8,880 nucleotides of DNA, taken from positions 1 through 8,880 of the forward strand of contig DATIFC010000150.1 of NCBI GenBank assembly GCA_035455445.1. The letters run 5' to 3'. Every line of letters starts with the position of its first letter. The first letter of the stretch is position 1. The notes beneath the pieces are model-generated. The model was given only the letters and a program-made list of their open reading frames with translations. It made no database searches and was not told the DNA's origin. Below, one piece after another: positions 1 to 7,630 of this stretch. The position numbers were made by a program, and so were the translations under genes. Source of the stretch: AC-32 sp035455445 (GTDB lineage Bacteria > Actinomycetota > Thermoleophilia > Gaiellales > Gaiellaceae).

Positions 1-1136
1 TGCTCTCGCAGGAGCCACGCCCCGAGGAGCACGACCTCGGCGGCGCTCGGCACGTGCGCCCGGAGATCGGCCTCGTGCTGCCGGTGTTCGTGCTCGACCG
101 CTACGAGGGCCACGAGGCGCGCCTGCTTCCGGAGCTGAGCCGCGAGGAGCGGGAGCGCTACGTCGAGCTGAATGCGGCCGCCGTTCGCGAGCAGCTGCCG
201 GCCGACCTCGTCTTCGCGAACCACGTCCTGCTCGGCGGGCCGGTCGGCGCGGCGAGCGGCTCGCGCTACGCGGTGAAGGCGCACGGCTCGGAGCTGGAGT
301 ACTCGATGCGCGGCAACGCCGAGCTGGAGGCGTGGGGGAGAGAGTCGCTCGGGCGCGCCGAGGCCGTCTTCGTCGGCTCGCAGCACATCCGCGAGGTGCT
401 GGAGGAGGTCGTCGGCCACGTCGACCGGGTCCACGAGGTGCCGCCGGGGGTGGACGTGGACGAGTTCCGGCCCCAATCGCATGACGAGGCCCTGGCCGAG
501 CTCGTCGAGGAGGCGCGCCGCGACCCGCCCAACCCGGGCAACGCCGACGAGCGGCTTCCCGACGAGGGCAATGCCGAGCGCCTGGCCGCCTTCCTGGGCG
601 GAGACGAGCCCACCGTCGTCTACTTCGGCAAGCTCCTCTACAACAAGGGCGTCCACCTGCTGCTCGAGGCGCTGCGCGGCCTCGACGCCCGCGCCGTGAT
701 CGTCGGCTTCGGCGACTACCGTGCGGAGCTCGAGCGCCTCGCACCCGCGCGCACGATCTTCACCGGGCCGCTCGAGCACCGCCACCTGGTTCACCTGCTC
801 CCGCTCGCGGATGCGACCGTCGTCCCGTCCATCTTCCCGGAGGCGTTCGGCATGGTCGCCGCGGAGGCCGCCGCGGCCGGATCGCCGCCGCTCGTCGCGC
901 GCCACTCGGGGCTGCAGGAGATCGCCCAGGGGCTCGAGGCGGAGTACCCGCCCGAGTACCGGCACCTGGCGAGCTTCGCGACCGGCGACGTCCCGGATCT
1001 CACGGGCACGCTGCGGGAGCTGCTCGAGCTGTCGCGCGCCGAGCACGCCCGCGTCGCAGCGGCCGCGCGCCGAGCCGTCGAGCGGCGCTGGAGCTGGGCC
1101 GGCGTCGCGAGCCGCCTGCTTCAACCCTTCAACTAA
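1..1136 (+). CDS. GT4-family glycosyltransferase, 5'-truncated by window edge
   Basis: This encodes a retaining GT-B glycosyltransferase that should move a sugar from a nucleotide-sugar donor to an unidentified acceptor, probably in the cytoplasm. The reading frame is open from base 3 to the TAA at 1134-1136, giving 377 visible residues. A GTG at 54 could be a start, but the residues before it (LSQEPRPEEHDLGGARHV) read as coding, so the true start is probably left of the window. The N-terminal lobe carries a KAHGSELEY segment (about 270-300). The C-terminal lobe begins at VVYFGKLLYNKG (about 615-650), the usual donor-phosphate region, and holds the GT4 EX7E motif EAFGMVAAE (840-866). The linker between the lobes is acidic with a near-repeated GNADER/GNAER segment. 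MshA and many other GT4 enzymes share this fold, so donor and acceptor cannot be read from the sequence. The stop lies 12 bases before the next gene, so the two are probably co-transcribed. Confidence 0.9.
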   Translation, partial: LSQEPRPEEHDLGGARHVRPEIGLVLPVFVLDRYEGHEARLLPELSREERERYVELNAAAVREQLPADLVFANHVLLGGPVGAASGSRYAVKAHGSELEYSMRGNAELEAWGRESLGRAEAVFVGSQHIREVLEEVVGHVDRVHEVPPGVDVDEFRPQSHDEALAELVEEARRDPPNPGNADERLPDEGNAERLAAFLGGDEPTVVYFGKLLYNKGVHLLLEALRGLDARAVIVGFGDYRAELERLAPARTIFTGPLEHRHLVHLLPLADATVVPSIFPEAFGMVAAEAAAAGSPPLVARHSGLQEIAQGLEAEYPPEYRHLASFATGDVPDLTGTLRELLELSRAEHARVAAAARRAVERRWSWAGVASRLLQPFN

Positions 1137-1139
1137 TGT
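1134..1139 (+). promoter_or_regulatory. Possible -10 hexamer (TAATGT) before the ligase gene
   Basis: TAATGT fits the TANNNT -10 consensus and overlaps the glycosyltransferase stop codon, 9 bases before the TTG start of the ligase gene. No -35 box is seen at the right distance. The bases just before it form a small tandem repeat, CTTCAACC/CTTCAACT (1119-1134). A hexamer this loose occurs often by chance, so this is a weak call. Confidence 0.22.
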
Positions 1140-1148
1140 AGTGCGACC

Positions 1149-2306
1149 TTGGGAGACGCCCAGCGCCTGACCTCCGACGAGCAGATCCGCCTCGCCCGCG
1201 AGCAGTACGAAGCGGCGGCGGACCTGACGCTCGCGGTCGAGGAGGAGTTCGCCGTCCTCGACCCCGAGACGCTCGACCTGACGAACCGCTTCGAGGAGCT
1301 GCAGGCGGCCGCGCAGGGGACCGCGCTCGAGGGCCACCTCGTCGGCGAGCTGATCGCCTCCGAGGTCGAGATCCGCACCGGCCGCTGCGACTCCTTCGAC
1401 GAGGCGGCGGCGCGCCTCGGCGAGCGGCGCACGCAGCTCTACGAGCTCGCGGACGCGGTCGGAGTCGGCCTCGCGGCGACCGGCACGCACCCCTGGAGCC
1501 CGTGGCAGGAGCAGCGGATCATCGACACGCCGCACTACCGCCGCAACGACGAGATCCTCCGCTACGTGGTCTGGCGCAACAACACCTTCGGCCTGCACGT
1601 CCACGTCGCGATCAACGGCCCCGACCGCGCGGTCGCCGTCTGCAACGGCCTGCGCAACTTCCTGCCGGAGCTCCTCGCAGTCTCCGCCAGCTCGCCGTTC
1701 GTGGAGGCGGTGAACAGCGGCCTGCACTCGGCCCGCACCGAGATCTTCACGCGCATGTTCCCGCGCTGCGGGGTGCCGGACGAGTACGACGGCTGGGACG
1801 GCTTCGAGCGCTACGTGCGCTTCCTCTACGAGACCGGGTCGATCGACGAGCACACGCAGCTCTGGTGGAGCGTCCGGCCGCACCTCGCCTTCCCGACGGT
1901 CGAGATCCGCATCTGCGACGCGCAGCCCGACCTCGGCGAAGCGCGCTGCCTCGCCGCGCTCTGCTACGCCCTCGCGGCCAGGATCGCCCGCGCCCACGAC
2001 GAGGGCGAGCCGCTGCCCTCGCACCCGCACCGGCTGATCGAGGAGAACCTCTGGCGGGCGACCCGGTACGGCCTCTCGGGAGAGCTGATCGACCTCTCGA
2101 CCGGCGAGGTCCGGCCGGCGCGGGCCCACCTGGAGCGGCTGGTCGAGTGGGTGCAGCCGGTGGCCGAGGAGCTCGGCTGCGCCTCGCAGCTCGCGATCCC
2201 GGCCGCCAACGCGGCCGAGCGCCAGATCGCGCGCCATGCCTCCGGCTCGAGCCTCGAGGAGATCTACGCCGAGCTGGCCCGTGCGCGGGAGCCCGTGGGT
2301 GGCTGA
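1149..2306 (+). CDS. GCS2/YbdK-family carboxylate-amine ligase (glutamate-cysteine ligase-like)
   Basis: This is an ATP-dependent ligase of the glutamate-cysteine ligase 2 family, which joins a carboxylate (typically glutamate gamma-carboxyl) to an amine (typically cysteine). Family members include YbdK, whose cysteine ligase activity is weak, and EgtA of ergothioneine synthesis, so the exact substrates are uncertain. The protein has 385 residues, close to the roughly 370 of YbdK. Visible family motifs are VEEEF (30-34), GTHPW (112-116), GLHVHV (148-153) and the strand PTVEIRICD (249-257), which carries acidic and basic residues expected near the ATP/metal site. TTG 1149 is chosen because the frame has a stop just upstream (the TAA at 1134) and the first residues lead directly into the domain. 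No Shine-Dalgarno sequence precedes it. The gene follows the glycosyltransferase by 12 bases, and its end overlaps the next gene by 8 bases, which suggests a shared transcript. Confidence 0.85.
   Translation: MGDAQRLTSDEQIRLAREQYEAAADLTLAVEEEFAVLDPETLDLTNRFEELQAAAQGTALEGHLVGELIASEVEIRTGRCDSFDEAAARLGERRTQLYELADAVGVGLAATGTHPWSPWQEQRIIDTPHYRRNDEILRYVVWRNNTFGLHVHVAINGPDRAVAVCNGLRNFLPELLAVSASSPFVEAVNSGLHSARTEIFTRMFPRCGVPDEYDGWDGFERYVRFLYETGSIDEHTQLWWSVRPHLAFPTVEIRICDAQPDLGEARCLAALCYALAARIARAHDEGEPLPSHPHRLIEENLWRATRYGLSGELIDLSTGEVRPARAHLERLVEWVQPVAEELGCASQLAIPAANAAERQIARHASGSSLEEIYAELARAREPVGG
2287..2291 (+). promoter_or_regulatory. Ribosome binding site GGGAG fixing the small gene's GTG start
   Basis: GGGAG lies 7 bases before GTG 2299, inside the end of the ligase gene. 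It selects GTG 2299 over the in-frame ATG at 2236, which would place 21 extra arginine- and proline-rich residues upstream in what is really ligase coding sequence. Confidence 0.55.
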
Positions 2307-2592
2307 CGAGGAGCAACGGCTGATCGAGGAGATCCAGGCCGAGCTGGCCAAGCTCAAGGTCTCCGACCTGCTGCTGCAGACCCTCTACTCCGTCTCCTCG
2401 CTCGGCTACCACCGGCTCAGCCCCGAGGGGCGCGACCTCGACCAGGCGCGGCTCGCGATCGAGGCGCTGCGCGCGCTCGTGCCGGTCCTCGAGGGCGCGG
2501 TTCCCGGGGACGCGCTGCGTGACTTCAACCAGGTTCTGGCGAACCTCCAGCTCGCCTACGCCTCCGCGGCCGCGGAAGAGCCGCAGTCTTGA
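2299..2592 (+). CDS. Small helical protein, DUF1844-like, function unknown
   Basis: This is a 97-residue acidic protein with no signal peptide, so it is probably cytoplasmic. It starts with a charged helix (residues 2-20, DEEQRLIEEIQAELAKLK), followed by a hydrophobic helix DLLLQTLYSVSSLGYHRL (23-40). The pattern DLDQARLAIEALRALVPVLEG (47-66) and a last helix LRDFNQVLANLQLAYASAA (73-91) complete it. This layout, with a short hydrophobic helix and then D-x-x-x-A-x-x-x-I-x-x-L helices, resembles the DUF1844 family, whose role is unknown. That match is made by eye and is tentative. GTG 2299 overlaps the ligase stop by 8 bases and has a GGGAG at 7 bases, so translational coupling to the ligase is likely. 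Its final TGA lies inside the -35 box of the next gene's promoter, which marks the end of the cluster. Confidence 0.75.
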   Translation: MADEEQRLIEEIQAELAKLKVSDLLLQTLYSVSSLGYHRLSPEGRDLDQARLAIEALRALVPVLEGAVPGDALRDFNQVLANLQLAYASAAAEEPQS

Positions 2593-2617
2593 ATCCGTCG
2601 AGGTAGCGACCTATAAC
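2589..2617 (+). promoter_or_regulatory. Sigma70-like promoter for the secreted protease
   Basis: A -35 box TTGAAT (2589-2594) and a -10 box TATAAC (2612-2617) are separated by exactly 17 bases. They match the TTGACA/TATAAT consensus at 4 and 5 of 6 positions. The -10 sits in an AT-rich island that stands out in this GC-rich sequence. The -35 overlaps the stop codon of the small upstream gene. Transcription would start near 2624, giving a leader of about 30 bases that contains the ribosome binding site. This is the best conventional promoter in the window. Confidence 0.7.
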
Positions 2618-2638
2618 AACCTGCAGCGGGTCGTAACC

Positions 2639-2650
2639 AGGAGAGGGGAG
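2639..2650 (+). promoter_or_regulatory. Purine-rich ribosome binding site for the protease
   Basis: AGGAG (2639-2643) followed by AGGGGAG (2644-2650) lies 3 to 10 bases before ATG 2654. The first copy has the better spacing. Together with the signal peptide that begins at this ATG, it fixes the start and excludes the open frame further upstream, which runs through the small gene in another phase. Confidence 0.6.
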
Positions 2651-2653
2651 CTC

Positions 2654-4573
<1,920 letters not shown>

Positions 4574-4585
4574 GCTCCGCGGCCG

Positions 4586-5377
4586 ATGGCGGGCGCTGAC
4601 GTCGGGATCTTCGGGGGCTCGGGCTTCTACTCGTTCCTCGAGGACGTCGAGGAGGTCGAGCTCGAGACCCCGTACGGCACGCCCTCGGCGCCGTACGTGA
4701 TCGGTGAGATCAAGGGGACGCGTGTCGCCTTCCTGCCGCGCCACGGGCGCAGCCACGAGCTGCCACCGCACGCGATCCCCTACCGCGCGAACGTCTGGGG
4801 GATGCAGGAGCTCGGCGTCCGGCGGATCATCGGGCCGAACGCCTCCGGCGCGCTGAAGGCCGAGCTGCAGCTGGGCGAGTTCGTCGTCTGCGACCAGTTC
4901 GTCGACCGCACGAGCGGGCGCCGGGACACCTTCTACGACGGCCCCGAGACCACGCACGTCTCGGCCGCCGATCCCTACTGCCCCGACCTGCGCGCGCTGC
5001 TCGTGGGAACCGCGCGCGAGCTCGGGATCCCGGTGCGCGACGGCGGCACGGTCGTGACGATCCAGGGCCCGCGCTTCTCGACGCGCGCCGAGTCGCGCTG
5101 GTTCCAGGAGGCCGGCTGGGACGTGATCAACATGACCGCCTACCCCGAGGGCTACCTCGCCCGCGAGCTGGAGCTGTGCTACGCGAACATCTCGATGGTC
5201 ACCGACCACGACGTGGGCGTGGAGGGGGCCGCCCCGGTCTCGCACGAGCAGGTGGTGACGGTCTTCGACGAGAACAACGAACGCCTGCGCGAGCTGCTGT
5301 TCGCGGTGGTGCCGAAGATCTTGCCGCAGCCGGAGGAGCACCTCTGCGCGACGGCGCTGCGGGGCGCCCGTTTCTAG
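4586..5377 (+). CDS. mtnP: S-methyl-5'-thioadenosine phosphorylase
   Basis: This cytoplasmic enzyme splits 5'-methylthioadenosine with phosphate into adenine and 5-methylthioribose-1-phosphate, clearing the by-product of polyamine synthesis and feeding methionine and adenine salvage. The 263 residues match the family length. Visible motifs are the phosphate loop GIFGGSGFY (7-15), RHGRSH (52-57), DQFVDRTSGR, the family signature TIQGPRFSTRAES, and INMTAYPE (181-188). Aligned by eye with human MTAP, Met183/Thr184 match Met196/Thr197, and Asp207/Asp209 (TDHD) match the adenine-binding Asp220/Asp222. This argues for a 6-aminopurine substrate rather than inosine-type ones. The segment NASGAL (85-90) replaces the human TACGSL, a change at the phosphate/ribose site. 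The ATG is 12 bases after the protease stop with no clear ribosome binding site. No other methionine salvage gene is in the window. A methylthioinosine or general purine phosphorylase is the less likely alternative. Confidence 0.9.
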   Translation: MAGADVGIFGGSGFYSFLEDVEEVELETPYGTPSAPYVIGEIKGTRVAFLPRHGRSHELPPHAIPYRANVWGMQELGVRRIIGPNASGALKAELQLGEFVVCDQFVDRTSGRRDTFYDGPETTHVSAADPYCPDLRALLVGTARELGIPVRDGGTVVTIQGPRFSTRAESRWFQEAGWDVINMTAYPEGYLARELELCYANISMVTDHDVGVEGAAPVSHEQVVTVFDENNERLRELLFAVVPKILPQPEEHLCATALRGARF

Positions 5378-5411
5378 CCGCTTCGGGCGCACTCCCCCCG
5401 CCCTTTCCGTT

Positions 5412-5431
5412 AGCCTGCCGCACCGCAGGCT
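5412..5431 (+). terminator. 7-bp hairpin after mtnP, weak terminator candidate
   Basis: AGCCTGC (5412-5418) and GCAGGCT (5425-5431) form a perfect 7-bp stem with the 6-base loop CGCACC, 34 bases after the mtnP stop. No T-run follows, so it is not a classical intrinsic terminator. The left arm also overlaps a TANNNT hexamer, TAGCCT (5411-5416), so it could instead be part of the hppA promoter region. Confidence 0.4.
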
Positions 5432-5484
5432 TGTGAGACCCTCAACCGCGCCGCCAAGCGCAGCGCGGCCGACTTTGTGAGAGC

Positions 5485-5490
5485 AGGAGG
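5485..5490 (+). promoter_or_regulatory. Consensus AGGAGG Shine-Dalgarno of hppA at unusually short spacing
   Basis: A full AGGAGG lies only 2 bases before ATG 5493. The same frame has a TGA immediately after the TTG at 5475 (TTGTGA), so no upstream start exists and the ATG is secure. This is the strongest Shine-Dalgarno in the window, in keeping with an abundant membrane pump. Confidence 0.65.
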
Positions 5491-5492
5491 AC

Positions 5493-7529
5493 ATGAACTT
5501 CTTCAGTGACCACGCGGTGCTCTTCGCCCTCGTCTGCTCGGCGGTGGCGATCGCCTACGGGATCGGGCTGACGTACTGGCTGCTGCGCCAGCCGGCCGGC
5601 AGCGAGCGGATGCAGGAGATCGCGCGCGCCGTCCAGGAGGGCGCGGCCGCCTACCTGCGGCGCCAGTACACCACGATCGCAGTCGTCGCGATCGTGCCCT
5701 TCCTCCTGCTCGGCTTCTACGACAAGCTCGGCTGGGGCACGGCGATCGGCTTCCTGATCGGCGCGGTGCTGTCGGCTGCAGCCGGCTTCATCGGGATGAA
5801 CGTGGCCGTGCGCTCGAACGTCCGCACCGCCGAGGCCGCCAAGCACGGGTTGAAGCCGGCGCTGAACGTCGCCTTCCGGGCCGGGTCGGTCACCGGCATG
5901 CTCGTCGTCGGCCTGGGACTGCTCGGCGTGGCCGGCTACTACTGGATCCTGACCGGCTGGCTCGGCCATTCGCACGACTCCGCGATCACCGATCTCGTCG
6001 GGCTGGCCTTCGGCGGCTCGCTGATCTCGGTGTTCGCGCGTCTCGGCGGCGGCATCTACACCAAGGCCGCGGACGTCGGCGCCGACCTCGTCGGGAAGAT
6101 CGAGGCCGGGATCCCCGAGGACGACCCGCGCAACCCGGCGGTGATCGCCGACAACGTCGGCGACAACGTCGGCGACTGCGCCGGGATGGCGGCCGACCTG
6201 TTCGAGACCTACGCCGTGACGGCGGTCGCGGTGATGCTGCTCGGCAACGCCTTTCCCGCGGGCCGGCTGTGGCTCTACCCGCTCGCGATCGGCGGCATCT
6301 CGATCATCGCCTCGGTGATCGGCACCTTCTTCGCGCGCGTCGGTCGTAGGGGCTCGATCATGAACGCGCTCTACAGGGCGGTGCTCGTGGCGACCGTGCT
6401 CTCGGCGATCGGCTTCATCCCCGTCACGCTCGCCTACGACTCGAGCCGCTTCAGCTTCTGGGACCTCTACATCTCGTCGATCGTCGGCCTGGTCGTGACC
6501 TTCCTGCTGGTGGCGATCACCGAGTACTACACCGGCACCCGCTGGCGGCCGGTGAAGATGATCTCGAGCGCCTCTCGCACGGGCCACGCGACGAACATCA
6601 TCGAGGGGCTCGCCGTGGGCATGCAGGCGACGGCCGCGCCCGTGCTCGTGATCGCAGCGGGGATCCTGGTCGCGCACCACTACGCCGGTCTGTACGGCAT
6701 CGGCGTCGCGGTCATGGCGCAGCTGTCGATGACAGGGCTGATCGTCGCGCTCGACGCCTACGGGCCGGTGACCGACAACGCCGGCGGGATCGCCGAGATG
6801 GCGGATCTGGACGAGTCCGTGCGGGCGATCACCGACCCCCTCGACGCGGTCGGCAACACGACCAAGGCAGTGACCAAGGGCTACGCGATCGGCTCGGCCG
6901 CGCTCGCCGCGCTCGTCCTCTTCGACAGCTACACGACCGGGCTGGCCGACAAGGGGCTGACGCCGGTGTTCAGCCTGAACGACGCCTGGGTGATCGCGGG
7001 GCTCTTCATCGGCGGCCTGATGCCGTTCCTGTTCGCCTCGCTCGCGATGGAGGCCGTCGGGCGCGTCGGCGGGCAGGTCGTGACCGAGGTGCGGCGGCAG
7101 TTCCGCGAGATCCCCGGGATCATGGAAGGGACCGCGCGGCCGGAGTACGGGCGCGCGATCGACATCGTCACCGGCTCGGCGATCAAGAGCATGATGCTGC
7201 CGGCGCTGATCCCGATCGTCTTCCCGATCGTCGCCGGGCTGATCAACGCGAAGATGCTGGGCGGGCTGCTGATCGGGACGATCGTCACGGGGCTCTTCCT
7301 CGCGATCGCGATGACCTCGGGCGGCGGCGCCTGGGACAATGCGAAGAAGCTGATCGAGGACGGCGCCTTCGGCGGCAAGGGCTCGGAGGCCCACGCCGCG
7401 GCGGTCACGGGCGACACCGTCGGCGACCCCTACAAGGACACCGCAGGTCCGGCGATCAACCCGATGATCAAGATCACGAACATCGTCGCGATCCTGATCA
7501 TCCCGCTCGTCGTCTCGATCCACACGTAA
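5493..7529 (+). CDS. hppA: Membrane-bound proton-translocating pyrophosphatase, K+-independent type
   Basis: This integral membrane enzyme hydrolyses pyrophosphate and pumps protons across the cytoplasmic membrane, recovering energy from biosynthetic pyrophosphate. The 678 residues and about 15-16 hydrophobic helices fit bacterial H+-PPases. The substrate and Mg-binding signatures are intact: DVGADLVGK (194-202), EDDPRNPAVIADN followed by DNVGDNVGD (220-228), and GDTVGDPYKDTAGP (640-653). In the segment GNTTKAVTKG, Lys458 and Thr461 occupy the two positions that carry alanine in K+-dependent enzymes (460 and 463 in the Carboxydothermus enzyme). The known rule therefore predicts K+ independence. 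Known Na+-pumping members are K+-dependent, so proton pumping is expected. Translation starts at ATG 5493 behind AGGAGG. A strong hairpin follows 14 bases after the stop, so the gene is probably a single transcription unit. Confidence 0.97.
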   Translation: MNFFSDHAVLFALVCSAVAIAYGIGLTYWLLRQPAGSERMQEIARAVQEGAAAYLRRQYTTIAVVAIVPFLLLGFYDKLGWGTAIGFLIGAVLSAAAGFIGMNVAVRSNVRTAEAAKHGLKPALNVAFRAGSVTGMLVVGLGLLGVAGYYWILTGWLGHSHDSAITDLVGLAFGGSLISVFARLGGGIYTKAADVGADLVGKIEAGIPEDDPRNPAVIADNVGDNVGDCAGMAADLFETYAVTAVAVMLLGNAFPAGRLWLYPLAIGGISIIASVIGTFFARVGRRGSIMNALYRAVLVATVLSAIGFIPVTLAYDSSRFSFWDLYISSIVGLVVTFLLVAITEYYTGTRWRPVKMISSASRTGHATNIIEGLAVGMQATAAPVLVIAAGILVAHHYAGLYGIGVAVMAQLSMTGLIVALDAYGPVTDNAGGIAEMADLDESVRAITDPLDAVGNTTKAVTKGYAIGSAALAALVLFDSYTTGLADKGLTPVFSLNDAWVIAGLFIGGLMPFLFASLAMEAVGRVGGQVVTEVRRQFREIPGIMEGTARPEYGRAIDIVTGSAIKSMMLPALIPIVFPIVAGLINAKMLGGLLIGTIVTGLFLAIAMTSGGGAWDNAKKLIEDGAFGGKGSEAHAAAVTGDTVGDPYKDTAGPAINPMIKITNIVAILIIPLVVSIHT

Positions 7530-7543
7530 CCGCGTCCATTTCT

Positions 7544-7575
7544 GCCATGCCTTGGGGACAGTCCCTGGGCGTGGC
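7544..7575 (+). terminator. Long hairpin after hppA, probable terminator
   Basis: The arms 7544-7557 and 7562-7575 pair at 13 of 14 positions (one T-T mismatch, three G-U pairs) around the loop ACAG, starting 14 bases after the hppA stop. No T-run follows, as is common for high-GC actinobacterial terminators. The core GGGACAGTCCC is a perfect palindrome about one base, which could also mark a dispersed repeat of the REP kind. Confidence 0.6.
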
Positions 7576-7597
7576 CAGCGGAGGAGCCATGACTGGC

Positions 7598-7624
7598 TTG
7601 GGTGGCCGCGCGCGGCACTAGAGT
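7598..7624 (+). promoter_or_regulatory. Probable leaderless promoter of the permease gene
   Basis: TAGAGT (7619-7624) fits the -10 form TANNNT and lies 6 bases before GTG 7631, so transcription would begin at or next to the start codon. This is the arrangement known for leaderless mRNAs in actinobacteria. A weak -35-like TTGGGT (7598-7603) sits 15 bases upstream of the hexamer. No Shine-Dalgarno sequence lies between it and the GTG, which supports leaderless translation. Confidence 0.5.
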
Positions 7625-7630
7625 CCGCCC

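Larger units (their letters stand above)
5378..5492 (+). promoter_or_regulatory. hppA upstream leader with hairpins and a repeated octamer
   Basis: This 115-base gap separates mtnP from hppA and probably holds the hppA promoter. It contains the TANNNT hexamer TAGCCT (5411-5416) but no clear -35 box. A second possible hairpin pairs CCGCGC (5446-5451) with GCGCGG (5463-5468). The octamer TTGTGAGA occurs twice as a direct repeat (5431-5438 and 5475-5482), with starts 44 bases apart, on either side of that hairpin. Whether these bind a regulator cannot be told from the sequence. Confidence 0.35.

Noticed and set aside
54..56. GTG as the start of the glycosyltransferase
   Set aside because: The frame is open upstream to the window edge and its residues read as coding, and the GT-B N-terminal lobe would be incomplete. 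The gene is treated as 5'-partial.
530..592. Near-repeat GNADER/GNAER in the glycosyltransferase linker
   Set aside because: Only a short imperfect duplication in an acidic low-complexity linker, with no sign of a functional repeat array.
2519..2653. N-terminal extension of the protease to an ATG at 2519
   Set aside because: It would run out of phase through the small gene and bury the signal peptide. ATG 2654 has a ribosome binding site and begins a typical signal peptide.
5452..5462. A riboswitch in the hppA leader
   Set aside because: The leader is only 115 bases, with two short simple hairpins and no match to any riboswitch core I recognise.
5442..7523. Open frame of 693 codons on the minus strand opposite hppA
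   Set aside because: The product is Asp/Arg/His/Val-rich low complexity with no fold or motif. It mirrors the codon bias of the well-supported hppA gene.
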